Shown in pieces: positions 52,903-64,000 of a stretch of 64,000 bases of DNA. Made by a program: the position numbers and the translations under genes. The notes under the pieces were generated by a model. The model searched no databases. It was not told where the DNA came from and worked only from the letters and a program-made list of their open reading frames with translations. Source of the stretch: Argyresthia goedartella (taxonomy: Eukaryota > Arthropoda > Insecta > Lepidoptera > Argyresthiidae); assembly GCA_949825045.1 (NCBI GenBank), contig OX463829.1:3162001-3226000 (forward strand), read 5' to 3'. Numbering within the stretch: the stretch's first letter is position 1; each line of letters starts with the position of its first letter.

Positions 52903-53309
52903 GTTCCCAATAAATCACCTATATAATTAATACGCCTGCAGCACCGTACATAGAAATAAAACTTCTCTAAATCTTACGAATCGAAATGTTGTGTTATAGA
53001 AGTAGTGTGTTATTTTCGTCGACTTTTCGATTATCGAATCGCTTGCGGTAGAAGCGTATCAGTACCAGAAATCAAATCAAATCAAATCAAAAATCATTTA
53101 TTTCCATAGGATGTTGTTACATCACTTAGATCCGTCATTACATTTTTTTGGGTGAGTTCACTAACACAATGGCGGAATCTGTGGAGAAGAGCTCACCGAA
53201 GAAACTCCACAGTCGTCGCATCTTTTGCGTTTCCTTTTTTAAATAAAATATTGTCAAATTACAAAATGAATGCTAATTATATATCGAAACAGCCTGTTAC
53301 TCAAACAAT

Positions 53310-56151
53310 CTATTCCCATGGACATCTGTCCTCTAAGTAATCAGATATCCTATAGTAACCTTTTTTATACAATTTCTGTTTTATTATTATTTTAAACTTG
53401 TCTAAAGGTAAGTTTTTAATATCAGTAGGGACCTTATTGTAATAGCGTATACAATTGCCTTTAAAAGAATTACTAATTTTATGTAGTCGGCTTACATAAG
53501 CAACCAACTTGTCTTTATTTCTAGTATTAAAATTGTGTATATCACTGTACTTCTGAAAATTAGTTATATTTCTTTTTACATACACAAGATTGTCATAGAT
53601 ATATTGAGACACAAATGTCAGAATATTGATTTCTTTAAACTTTTCCCTCAGTGACACTCTAGACCCTATCTATCTATCTATCTATCTATCGATCTATAAA
53701 TTGCACGAACAGCCCGTTTCTGCAGAATAAATATACTATTAGCATTCGCAGCGTGACCCCACAATAAAATACCATAGGTCATTAGACTATGAAAGTAACT
53801 AAAGTAGACTAGTCTAGCGGTGTCTACGTCGGTAAGAGCTCTAATTTTTTTAACTGCGAACGCTGCTGAACTCAGTCTGTTCGACAATTTATTTATATGA
53901 GGATCCCATTGTAGTTTGGCGTCTAAAGTAATGCCCAAAAAGACAGTTGACTGCACAAGGTCCAATCTCTGTCCTTTTATAAATATGTCTGTAGTTACCG
54001 GGTTCACATTGGGTAACACGAATTTAATACATTTAGTTTTCTTTTCATTAAGTAATAAATTGTTAACAGTAAACCAGTTCACTATACTAGAGATAGCATT
54101 GTTTACCTCGTCATAATTTGATTGCTGTCTTTTAACTTTAAATATCAAAGAAGTATCATCGGCAAACAATACTAACCCATGTTTTGCTTGAACAAGGTAA
54201 GGTAAATCATTAATATATACTAAAAACAAGAAAGGACCAAGAATTGAAACTTGCGGTACGCCCATACTTATTGAAGACCCAGGTGATCTTTTCCCATTAA
54301 CATCGACCATCTGAACCCTATCTGTTAGATATGACTCCAGAAAGCCAAGTGCCTGATCTTTTACACCATAATGGCGTATCTTCCTGACAAGAGTGTCATG
54401 ATGGACGCAATCAAAAGCCTTGGATAGATCGCAGAAGACACCTATTGCATCCATTGCGTCTTCCCAGGCATCAAAAATATTGTCGATTAGTTCAATACCA
54501 GCATCGGCTGTTGAACGACCCTTTGTGAAACCAAACTGAGCAATATGAATTAAATTATTGAGATAAAAATGACTTTGCAATTGATTAAGTATGAGTTTTT
54601 CAAATATTTTGCTAAGCGTTGGTAGTATCGATATGGGTCTAAAATTGGTGGGGTCTGATGTACTACCAGCTTTGAATAAAGGTATAACTTTACTTAGTTT
54701 CATCAAGTCAGGAAACACACCATTATCTATACATTGATTAAATATACAACATAGGTGAGGTGCAATACAATCTACAATGGAACTAATAATTTTTACTGAT
54801 AGACCATGGGCGTCAGCTGTCTTTTTCATTTCCAGGGATTTAAACGCTTTTACAATGTCTTTATTATTTACGTGCCTAAATTTAAAATCTGTTTTACAAT
54901 CCTCAAAGTTTTGTTTAAGTATAGATTCAGCAGCAGCGGGAGATGAATTTAAAGACTTGGTTGTTGAAACTGGAATGTCCGTAAAAAAATTTTCGAAAGT
55001 TTTTGCTACTTCTAGGTCTGTACTTAGCAATTGATTATCTATCTTAAGCTTGAAGTTATTATGTGTAGCTTTGGCCTTTCCAGTCTCTCTGTTTATAATT
55101 TGCCAAGTCGTTTTCATTACATTGCTACTAGATTCAATTTTGTTTTTAATGAAATTAGATTTAGCTACGGCACAAACGCGTTTAAACATTTTTGAATAAC
55201 TACGAACATAATCTAGAAAGGCCGTATTTTTGTTATATGATTTCTCTTCATAGAGTTCATATAATCTTCGTCTGCTCCTATGAATTCCAACTGTCGCCCA
55301 ATCACTAAACAAAGCTTTTTTAATAACTTTTATAGTTTTTGATTTAAATACCGTATCATATTCATTTTTGACAAGGTTAAACACTGAGTTGTACAACAAA
55401 TTTGGATCGTCACTGTATGGTATTTCCCATAGTTTATCTAAAATATTATTCCTGTAGTGTTCAAGCCGAGTGTCACTAACGGGCACACATGTAATATCCT
55501 CTTTTTGGTCCTTTTTTATTTTAATATTGAATATACCTATCTGACCAGAGTGTTCAGAGGTTAATTTATTGATGACCGATTTTAAAATGGGCGTAATGTT
55601 AGTAAATATATTGTCTATGCAGGTAGCAGATGTTGCAGTAATTCTAGTAGGCTCCAAAAACAGATAGTTCATGTTGTGACATAAAAATAAAGATTTTAAT
55701 CTAGTACAAATATTATTATCCTCTAACAGATTAACATTAAAATCACCACAAATTATAAAAATTTTGTTTTTATCGTTATTTTAATCAACACTTCATCCAT
55801 TTTCTTTTCGAATAAATCAAAGGATGAATCTGGTGGTCTGTATACGCTCATTACAATAAGTTGTTCAAGTTCAATACAGGCTATTTCCATGGTACGCTCA
55901 ACAGACAGGCTCACTATGTCAACTCGTTCCTTATATTTAAAACTATTATTTACAAGTATTAAGGAGCCACCGCGATCAGCTGTTTTTCTGTTGAACGAAC
56001 TAGCAACGTGGTGGTTATTAAAGTTGAACATGAACTGATAACTCTTTAAAAAGTGCTCTGTTATACATAAAATATCAATATTATTACAGTTCATGAATAA
56101 CTCAATTTCCAGTTCTTTACTTAACATGCCCTGTATATTTTGATGAACCAT
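53310..56151 (-). pseudogene. Jockey/CR1-like ORF2: endonuclease and RT
   Basis: The endonuclease starts MVHQNIQGMLSKELEIELFM and continues with ILCITEHFLKSY, DRGGSLILVNNS and VMSVYRPPDSSFDLF. A frameshift near 55760 precedes ICGDFNVNLLED and TATSATCIDNIFTN. The RT has MKKTADAHGLSVKIISSIVD, FRPISILPTLSKIFEKLIL, GFTKGRSTADAGIELIDN, FCDLSKAFDCVHHDTLVRK, SMGVPQVSILGPFLFLVYIN (Q-G replaced by Q-V) and LVLFADDTSL. A run of GATA units at 53664-53694 interrupts the C-terminal region between KRAVRAIY and LREKFKEINIL. It ends DYLEDRCPWE. The family relationship to 1-943 is plain. Confidence 0.88.
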
Positions 56152-56271
56152 GTTTAAAATATTCTTACTTTTACATTTTTCATTACTAGTAACTTGATTT
56201 AATGGGCAAGATGAAGGTATATTTATACAAATATTAATATTACTCAGAGTTACTCTCTGTTGTCCTATGGG

Positions 56272-57837
56272 TTAATTCAAAGAGCTTGGAACAGATTCCA
56301 AGGAGTACATGTCATTATTATTACACTGCTCAATAGAAGCAGGCGTTTCATTAGTCAAAAACTTGACTGAGTTCAAAATAAAATAAGATAGTGACTGTGC
56401 TATCTGTTTTGTATAAAACCTAGATAGGTAATACCTATCCTTAGTCAAATAAAAATATTTTCCAATACAAATATTGGTGTCTATGAAATGAAATTTTTCA
56501 GTATGACGACATGTCAATGTGTGTATAAATGTATTATAATCATGTCTTATATGATTTTCATGTTGGGACAAAGATTGGCTGAAGGGAAACGCAAACAAGA
56601 TTATTCTATCTACATTTTGTAAAGAATTTAATTTGGAAAAGTATTTAGTAATTAGTTTTTTAGATACATTTTCCCTTCTACCAATTAAAATAATTAGGGT
56701 GGTTGGTTCTAAAAACTGCGATGACAACACTTTGTTTAATATTTGTGAATATGTGGCGCCAGGCATACAGTTATTTAATATTGCCTGGCCCACGCGCTGA
56801 CTAAGTTGTAAACCCATATTTTTTCCAAGTTCATCGCTGTACATTATATACCTATCCTTTGTCCGAGAGAAGGAGGCGTTATTGATAACACTATTAGTAC
56901 TCAAGTCGACTGACGGCGGCGCCTGGGTCAGTATCAGCTGTTCGGCCGGCTGCTCGGCGGGACACACGGTCGGTTTACAATCACAGATGTGATTGTCGGT
57001 CAAAGATATGAAAGTGTCATAATTATACTTACACGTCTCCAACAAACTATTCATAGCCGACACATGTTCCTTAATTTCGTATTGTGCTGACTCATATTTA
57101 CGTGTAATACTTTGTAATGATGAGTTTAAAATATGCATATCTGACTGGAGTCGCCGTGTGTCACATTCGTACTTTTCTGTAGTTTTTTCCAAACATAATC
57201 TACAATCATCGATTTCCTTAATTAATTCGACACGTTCCTTGCTACAATTTACATTTTTACAAAATATTTTATTTCTATTAGCTAGTTTTTGTGTTTTTTT
57301 TATATAATTATTCAATTTAACATATTTCTTTAATTTATTTTTACTTCAGCTCATAATGGTTTCTGATTGCGATCTATTAGGACTATCACACGTGAGATCA
57401 CAAGCTGTTAGGTCAATAGTTGGTATGCCAGTTTGGCTCATGACCTCATTATATAAGGCCCTGGTTGTAGCACTGTCTCGCTGTTCCTCCCGCTCGCTGA
57501 AAACTTGAAGCTCGTGGTGTGCCTCTGCAAGCTGTTGTTCAAGAGATTTTATGTGTTGCAATGCTACGTGGTGGACATCATGACACTTGTAAAATGAGTC
57601 GACTTGGTGTTGTAGTTCATCTCTCTGGGCACTGAGATCCTGGCAATGGATGTCCAACTCACTGAGCTCTTCTTTTAGCGCCGAATTTTTCTTATTTTGC
57701 TTTTCTATCTCCTCTTCACACTCATCTCGCTCTCGTAGAAGTATTTCACAAATCTCTTGGCTCTTCTTGAGCTCCAGCAAGGTCGCTTTCAGCTTCAACT
57801 CCACATCGCGTGTGCTCATCTTGCTTCGGGTCAGCAT
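56272..57837 (-). pseudogene. Jockey/CR1-like ORF1, coiled coil plus esterase-like domain
   Basis: Two ORFs in the same frame, split by one TGA at about 57348, make up about 520 codons. The first (163 residues) is a coiled coil: LKATLLELKKSQEICEILLR, EEEIEKQNKKNSALKEELSE, HQVDSFYKCHDVHHVALQHI. The second continues the coiled coil (KERVELIKEIDDCRLCLEKT). Then comes a domain reading IMYSDELGKNMGLQLSQRVG, LIILIGRRENVSKKLI and FHFIDTNICIGKYFYLTKDR. The layout recalls the SGNH-esterase-like domain of CR1-group ORF1 proteins, but the expected GDS serine and C-terminal D-x-x-H are not preserved as such. The domain call is an inference. Confidence 0.6.
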
Positions 57838-58296
57838 TGCACCCTTTTTCGCCTGAAAAAAAACCGCGAATAGGTGTCAGTGTATGACCGGGTGGAATAC
57901 TAGCGAACACTAGGGAGTTCATTGCACAATGAAGGTGTTAAGTGTGTGTTTTTGTTGAATGTGGCAGAATGTTGCGTCTTCAACTTTGCTTCCGCTTTTG
58001 CCAAGTAAAGAGTCATCGTCAGCTATTCGGTCTGGGGTTGCCAGAACACAACAGAATGATACTTTCACGCACGCCATCACAGGAATGCTGACAAAACAAC
58101 TTGTGCTCAGAGGGATGATCTGATCGCATGGCGTCTCCATCGTAAAACCTCCTTGGCACTGTACTGAAAAACCGTTTAGAAGCGAGTTTTATACGTCCTT
58201 GTTTACACTAATATGAAAATCTTTGTTAGCAAATACAAAGGAATTATCGCTTGTGGCATCTTGCGAGCAAAAACGATTTTAGCGGGATAAAAACTG
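57838..58296. other. Possible 5' UTR of the minus-strand element and flank
   Basis: No other gene seen. An ORF on the minus strand (58140-57919) has a Cys-containing start but no recognised relatives. Confidence 0.35.
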
Positions 58297-58349
58297 TACA
58301 ATTTTCCTACCTCCTTAAAGCCACCCTTAAAGGAGGTAGGAAAATTGTA
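58297..58349. repeat. Near-perfect 22-bp inverted repeat
   Basis: TACAATTTTCCTACCTCCTT pairs with AAGGAGGTAGGAAAATTGTA across an 8-nt loop, with a one-base indel near the loop. It directly abuts a SINE fragment. Confidence 0.9.
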
Positions 58350-58350
58350 A

Positions 58351-58470
58351 GAGGCACAGTTGTGCCCACGTTTAACCAGTCGTTCAATACTGCATTTGGC
58401 GTGAAAGGGGGCTAACCCATCTACGCTTCTATGGAGATCATGAGAATGCTCTTACGGTAGTGGATAATGT
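58351..58470 (-). repeat. SINE family 2, 3' fragment
   Basis: AGGCACAGTTGTGCCCACGT, TTAACCAGTCGTTCAATACT and GGGGGCTAACCCATC match 47970-48050. Confidence 0.6.
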
Positions 58471-58824
58471 CTTCATATCCTTACCTTACCTTGAAGTTTT
58501 TTACAACATACAGGCGTCTACTAGTAGAACTACTAGTAAACCTCGCGCCACGAGTTATGAGCGGTGGCCTTGAATGCGCAGTAGTCACTTTTCAATACAT
58601 GTACATTTGCGCAGTAATTCCCTCCAACGTCGCTCTTAATTCGTGGCGCATATGAAATTGGCGTTTCGCCGTACTGGCCACTTTGATCTCAAATATCTCC
58701 TCTATGGTTAGGAATCCCAAATTCAAATTTATACAGCTATTTCTCATGTATTTGTGTTTCTAAAATTGTAATTCATTTGTTTTTTCCTCAATTGTTTTTT
58801 TTCTTGCGTCACTCAGCTTACAAA

Positions 58825-59761
58825 ATGGAAAACTTGAAATATCGCGTTATTTACGAGTATGAGTTCTACCGTGGCACCAGTGCTGCAGAAACGGCTCGAA
58901 CGATTAATTATGTGTATGGCGACGGTGCCGCAATTAAAAAACACAGGGCGTTTTTGGTTCCAACGTTTTTGTTCTGGAAATTTCGACCTGCAGAACAAGC
59001 CCCGTGGACGGCCGGAGACCAAAGTTGATAATGAAGAATTGAAGGCTATTGTGGAAGCGGATCCATCGCAAACCACGTCCGAGTTAGCTGCAGGCTGCGG
59101 TGTTAGTGATAAAACTGTTTTAATCCACTTGAAGCAAATTGGGAAGGTGAAAAAGCTTGTAAGGTGGGTACCTCACGAACTGAGTGAAGCAAATCAACAA
59201 ACGCGCGTTGACTGCTGCGTTGAATTACTCACCCGGCACAATATTGAAAGGATTTTAAATCGAATCATTACCTGTGATAAAAAATGGATTCTGTACGATA
59301 ATCGGAAGCGCTCATCGCAATGGCTGAACCCTGCCGAACCAGCCAAACCATTCCCCAAGCGAAAATTGACTCCAAAAAAGGTACTTGTGAACGTTTGGTG
59401 GATTAGTGCTGGTGTCGTTCACTACAGCTTTCTTAAATCTGGCCAGACGATTACGGCAGATGTCTATTGTCAGCAACTGCAAATCATGATGGAAAAGCTA
59501 GCTGCTAAACAACCGAGGCTGGTCAATCGCTCTAGGCCACTGCTGCTTCATGATAACGCTAGACCACACACTGCACAACAGACGGCTACCATATTAGAGG
59601 AGCTTCAATTGGAATGTCTAAGATATCCACCGTACTCTCCGGACCTTGCTCCAACAGATTACCATTTTTTTCCAAATTTGGATAAATTCTTGAAAGGGAA
59701 AAATATATATGGGTCAAAATCAGAGAGGTTGACATTATGCTTCCGACAAAAAAAAACCTAA
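58825..59761 (+). pseudogene. Mariner transposase, C-terminally truncated
   Basis: It starts MENLKYRVIYEYEFYRGTSA and a frameshift near 58935 passes into GRFWFQRFCSGNFDLQNKPR, GRPETKV and the helix-turn-helix region TTSELAAGCGVSDKTVLIHL. The catalytic domain has WVPHELSEANQQTRVD, RIITCDKKWILYDN (first D), PLLLHDNARPHTAQQTA (second D) and YSPDLAPTDYHFFPNLDKFL (third D), the D,D34D pattern of mariner. Relatives usually have DEKW, here DKKW. The frame turns into unrelated sequence after FLKGKN (about 59705), so the last 40-50 residues and the 3' terminal repeat are missing. Confidence 0.9.
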
Positions 59762-60435
59762 GAAAATATCGTCATACTACCAAAATATTGATTTCAAAAT
59801 GAAGGTACTGTGCATAATTACATGGCACATAAAATATCATGTGTCTTAGATAAAAATTTACATGATTATAAAGAAAAACTACCCTAAAATATCATTCCGG
59901 GATCGCGTCCGTATACCAAGTTTAACAGTTCAGACAAGTAAAAAAAGGTTGTAATCACCACTAAAAAAAATACATATTTTAATATTAGCTTCGAAAATTA
60001 TTGAAATTAATAATGCAGCTATAAATAAAATTCATTCAATTGTATTTTTTCATATTTTGGCAAATCCATGCTGACCGACGTTTATGGAATCATCTAGTGA
60101 ACGCGGTTGAAATCGGTCGATATAATTAAAACAACGTACACTAGGTGGCGTTAGGAAGCATCAGTGTGAAGTTAGCTACTCACAGCAACCGGTGTGTGTT
60201 GCGTTCTCGGGAGAAAACAATTGTTTTTGTTGGTAAGTACCGTTGAATTTCATATCTGTGAAGGGTACCTTTATTCCCTGTCTTTACGGGAACGCTGTTT
60301 GCTAATTAGTTTCTAGAAAATTTGCATACTTTTTGCCATATTCTTATAACTGTTACAGCTCATGCAGTCATAACCTCTAAAACCAATATCTAAGATGGCG
60401 GCATCAAGCGTGACGTGAAATTATTTATCGAATAA
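59762..60435. other. No gene seen
   Basis: AT-rich; no mariner end or other element recognised. Confidence 0.5.
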
Positions 60436-60624
60436 TCATTTCGGGAACGGTCATTTCGGCAACGTTCTCGTATATGACGGGCGTTCCCGAAATGAGGCTG
60501 GCGTTCCCGTAATGATACAAGAGTTCCCGAAATGATAATTTGTGAACAAAATCATACTTTCAAAATGCTTTTAAAAGTCTTTTACCATAAAAAATTGTTT
60601 TTAGGTATTCCAGTTGGTGCGAGT

Positions 60625-63316
60625 ATGAACAACAGTAAAAATGAAGAGAAAAAAAAGTCTAAAAAACGAAATAAACAGGAAAGTTTAGCCTATAAAAGAC
60701 AACGCGAATTGGCTAATGTAAGGAAACGCAAGTTTTTTGGATAAAATGACACCTGAACAAAAAGAGATGAAGAGACTGAAAGATAAAGAATATTACCAAA
60801 GAAAGAAAGCTGACAATAAACTGAAGACTGTTAGTAGTTTGACTGAAAAAGAGAAGAAAAAACAGAGAAAGACGTGGAAAAAAAATTCTAAAAAGTATAG
60901 ACAGAAGAAAAAGATGTTGGCTAATGCATTAGCTGACAGCCCTCCAGATTCAGAAAACGAAATGGAAAATCATGCGCCGGTGTTGAAGAAGATATCAGGA
61001 AGAAATCAAGTAAAAAAAGACAGAACGCGGGCTTATAAAACCATTAAAAAACAGAAACATAAAATACAAGACATGCAAAAAACAATAGATCAGTTACGAA
61101 AAAGGGTACAAAGAAGCAAAAGACGGGAAGAAAAAATATCACAAAAGAGGGCTGATGATACGCCAACTCGCAAAGTTGATGAATTGACAAGAAAATGTTT
61201 GGTTACTCCGCAAGTTCGTAGACATCTACTATTTGGAGAGGTTTTGAAATCTCAGTTAAAAGACACTGCTGAGAAATTACCAAAAAATTCTAAACAGCGG
61301 GAGGCGTTCCAAAAGTGCGTCAGTGGCAACCGTATCAAGAAATACCGTAAGGATAATATGGCCAAACAATTTCTCCGCAACAATAAGAACAATGCCAATA
61401 TTTTAACATCTGATCGAAGGCATCCAACATTTTTGGTGAATAATCAGATCCGTGAAGAAATTCATAAGTTTTTTGAACGGGATGATGTCAGCAGAATGTG
61501 TCCTGGTAAAAAGGATTGCCTCAAGGGAGAAAAACAAAAGCGGTTGCTTCTAGAAACTGTTAAAAACTTGCATCCCCAATTCTGTGCTGAGACTGGAATT
61601 CGAGTATCCTATTCCACACTTTTGAGAGAAAAGCCTTATTGGGTAGTGCAACCTACAAAAAGGGATAGAGATACTTGTCTTTGTGTGAGGCACGAAAATT
61701 TTGAATACAAATTGAGCAAACTGAACCGCCTAGGAGAGATACCGCACAGTACTACCTCTCAATGTATAAAAGCGTACAGTTGTGACATTGAATGCTATGA
61801 TTGCATGTTTGGTTTGTGTGGTGACTGCAAAGAGATCAAATTGGGATTGGAGAGTAATGAAGATACCGTCCAATATTTTCAGTGGCAAGTAACAAAAGAA
61901 GACCGAATGATAAAAGGGGAGAAGAAAACCGTCAAACTCACCAAAAAAGTTACGATCACAAGCACAGTGAATGATTTGAGAAAGTCTTTGGCTGAGGATA
62001 TTCCTTCAATTAAAAAACATCTCTATGGAATAAGCGAAAATTTAAAGGCCAAAACGGAACTAAAAGATAATTTGAAAGAAACAGAGATAATGATTCAAAT
62101 TGACTTCGCTGAAAACTATATGACAAAATATGGGAAAGAGATTCAATCAATCAGATTCGGAGCTTCAAAAGGCCAATTATCGATCCACACAGGCGTTTTG
62201 TATGCCAAAACAGATAAGTCTTCAGAAACTGTTCCATTTGCCACTGTGAGCGACAATTTGGACCATCAGGCTCATGCTGTATGGGGTCATCTGCAATCAA
62301 CGCTAAAGAAATTATTAAGTACCAGACCTCACGTAAACACCCTACATGTATTCTCAGACGGGCCCACATCCCAATATCGAAACCGCACTAACATTTACTT
62401 ATGGATTAAAACCTTAATAGAGCAATTTCCGCAAATAACTACTTCCACATGGACATACAGTGAACCAGGTCACGGTAAAGGGCCAATGGATGGTGTAGGA
62501 GGAGCATTAAAAAGATCTGCTGATAAACACGTGTTGCGAGGAACCGATGTCAACACAGCTGCACATTTTGTCCGTGTTTTAAAAAATTCAACTGTTTCAC
62601 TCCACGAAGTCACCGACGAAGAAATAGTTGCAGCCAAAAACAAAATACCTGAAAAGATAGATGCGATCCCCGGAATCATGAATGTAACTAAGATTGTCTG
62701 GCAGAAAGCTTCTGATGTCTCCATACTCCTATATCAGTGTGCAAAGTTGTTGCGAGAAATTAAACTTCAGGCATTTTCAGTCGAAGATAGAGGTAGAGAA
62801 AGTGCAGAACCGTCTGAAATTATGGATTTAGAGAAAGATATACATAGATCCAGAGTGTCTGAATCCTCTTTACGTCAATAGGGAAAGTATTTACCACGCC
62901 GTATACGGATCAGATACTTCAGATGATGAAAATCTTCAGACTGTTTCAGACCGACTTCATGGAAAGAATAACGATCTTGGTGCTGGTACATCGTACGGAA
63001 ATAACAACGAGGACTTACATCCAAGCATGATATGCCCAAAGACATTTATGCTAGTAAATGTTCCAATGAAAACAAAAATTATAGTTATAGGTACGTTGCG
63101 GTTGCTGACACCTCCGTTGATGAAGATGGCGAAATAAAAGTCACCTTTCTCCGTAATCAACGGGAGTCAGCAAACATATTCAAAATTGAACAAAACGATA
63201 TTTCATATATCTCCAATGATGAAGTCGTTAAAGTTTTACCCGCACCAAAATTGCAGAAAAAAGGGAGTCGTAGCCTTTATTGTTTTGATGAAAATATAGA
63301 CATATTCGAAAAGTAA
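60625..63316 (+). pseudogene. Transposase-like protein, three frameshifts
   Basis: A single gene of about 890 codons in four frame segments: 60625-60733, 60737-62865, about 62866-63065 and 63066-63316. The N-terminal 150 residues are lysine-rich and coiled-coil-like. A cysteine cluster follows (RDTCLCVRHENFEY; YSCDIECYDCMFGLCGDC). The putative catalytic core has IMIQIDFAENYMTKYGKEIQ, then QLSIHTGVLY, LHVFSDGPTSQYRNRTNIYL and EPGHGKGPMDGVGGALKRSA. Three conserved acidic positions (IDFAENY, FSDGP, MDGVGG) in this order suggest an RNase H-like DD(D/E) transposase. The C-terminus has YRYVAVADTSVDEDGEIKVT and ISYISNDEVVKVLPAPK. I have seen this type as uncharacterised multi-copy proteins in arthropods; Sola is one candidate superfamily, not established here. 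AATAAA lies at about 63804. Confidence 0.6.
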
Positions 63317-63878
63317 GATAGTGATAGACTTTAAGCTATACTTTGATACTCAAGTTACTTTGTGATATGTAGATGTTATTTAATTGTGCAAGTAGTAAGT
63401 AATAATGTTATGCCTAAAGGTAAAGACTGACTGTTTATTTTTTATCACAATGTTTAAAACTGTATTTTAAGCATTGTTATGTCTATTGATTTTTCTGTTT
63501 TGTTTTTGTCATATTGATAGTATTCGTGTGGAACTGTGAGACTTTAAGTACAATTACTCTTTAAGCACAAATACTGAAATACTTCGTGATATTTTTTGAT
63601 TATGCATGTTATGTCTAATGCCTGTTTAATTTAAAACAGCTAAATTTAAAACAAACATCTTTAACCAGGGCTTAGAGCCTGTGATGTGATTGACGCAATG
63701 ATAGAAGTGCATTTTTTCTTATACGTTTTTGTTGATTAAAACTACAAAGTTTATTAGTTATTAAGATTTAATTTTGATACTCATGTAACTCGTTACCTTA
63801 ATACAATAAAGAGAAGTATAATACTGTGTATGGGTTTTATTTAAAAACGTTATGTATTCCAAAAACAGAGTGTTACGG
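63317..63878. other. 3' UTR of the transposase gene
   Basis: AT-rich; contains AATAAA near 63804 ahead of the right motif array. No other gene. Confidence 0.5.
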
Positions 63879-64000
63879 TCATTCAGAGAACGTTAACGTC
63901 ATTGTGGGAACTGCACTGTCATTTCGGGAACACCCCCATCATTTTCGGGAACGCCACAAAAAGGTAATTATATCACTAATTAGTAAAGTTATAATTTAAT

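Larger units (their letters stand above)
53069..57837 (-). mobile_element. Jockey/CR1-like non-LTR retrotransposon, both ORFs
   Basis: Minus-strand element with ORF1 (57837-56272), ORF2 (about 56151-53310) and a 3' UTR ending in short tandem TGATT units (53069-53092). The exact 5' end lies somewhere between 57838 and about 58290. No target duplication was resolved. Confidence 0.8.
60436..63953 (+). mobile_element. DNA transposon with subterminal motif arrays, superfamily uncertain
   Basis: A motif GTTCCCGAAATGA or its complement occurs five times at the left (60436, 60451, 60483, 60503, 60523) and four times at the right (63879, 63899, 63919, 63939, one diverged each). The three inner left copies point right and the four right copies point left. 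The likely ends are GGCGTTCCCGAAATGA at 60481 and its complement ending at 63955. I could not see a target duplication. The two outer left copies have the opposite direction and may lie outside the element. The enclosed gene looks like a transposase. Confidence 0.65.

Noticed and set aside
60532..60744. Separate small lysine-rich gene upstream of the transposase
   Set aside because: Its C-terminal half continues naturally into the next frame (ANVRKRK to MTPEQKEMKRL), so it is the frameshifted N-terminus of the same gene.
1..64000. Bacterial-type features: operons, ribosome binding sites, riboswitches, terminators
   Set aside because: The sequence is eukaryotic, with introns, SINEs and retrotransposons; none of these applies.

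Overview
The window is eukaryotic repeat-rich DNA, almost certainly from a moth or butterfly. The signs are tRNA-headed SINE-like repeats on both strands, several jockey/CR1-type non-LTR retrotransposon families, a copy of the repeat that ends in GGTACGGAACCCTAAAAA, a mariner, a Merlin and a DIRS element. The lepidopteran attribution rests on recalled repeat families and was not searched. I see no intact single-copy host gene; nearly all recognisable coding sequence belongs to transposable elements, most of it broken.

Layout. 1-1199: 3' end of a jockey-like element carrying a snap-back palindrome. 2836-16902: a 7,032-bp direct tandem duplication with a TCA at all three junctions. Each unit holds a non-LTR element with a long open reading frame, a microsatellite, a piece of a second non-LTR element, the N-terminal exon of a Merlin transposase and the 5' half of a copia element. 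The second copia copy runs on to its 3' LTR (15259-18760) and is inserted, with target duplication CAATC, into the Merlin gene, which resumes at 18766 and ends at 20249. 20458-23247: another jockey-like element. 23250-36100: fragments, SINEs, hairpin MITEs and a roughly 1.85-kb element with long inverted, cruciform-like ends and a tyrosine-recombinase-like fragment (30272-32124).

36142-47640 is a nearly complete DIRS element with terminal inverted repeats, internal complementary region, intron-containing gag, RT-RNase H and tyrosine recombinase. It sits inside a SINE. A 6-kb LOA-like retrotransposon (36557-42545, minus strand) is inserted across the gag intron's splice donor with a 12-bp target duplication. 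47641-53060: SINEs and MITEs. 53069-57837: a jockey-like element on the minus strand. 58825-59761: a truncated mariner. 60436-63953: a DNA transposon with an 800-plus-residue transposase-like gene and arrays of a 13-bp motif at both ends; I cannot place its superfamily firmly.

The genes do not form pathways. What links them is nesting, which gives a relative history: SINE before DIRS before LOA-like; Merlin before copia before the 7-kb tandem duplication.
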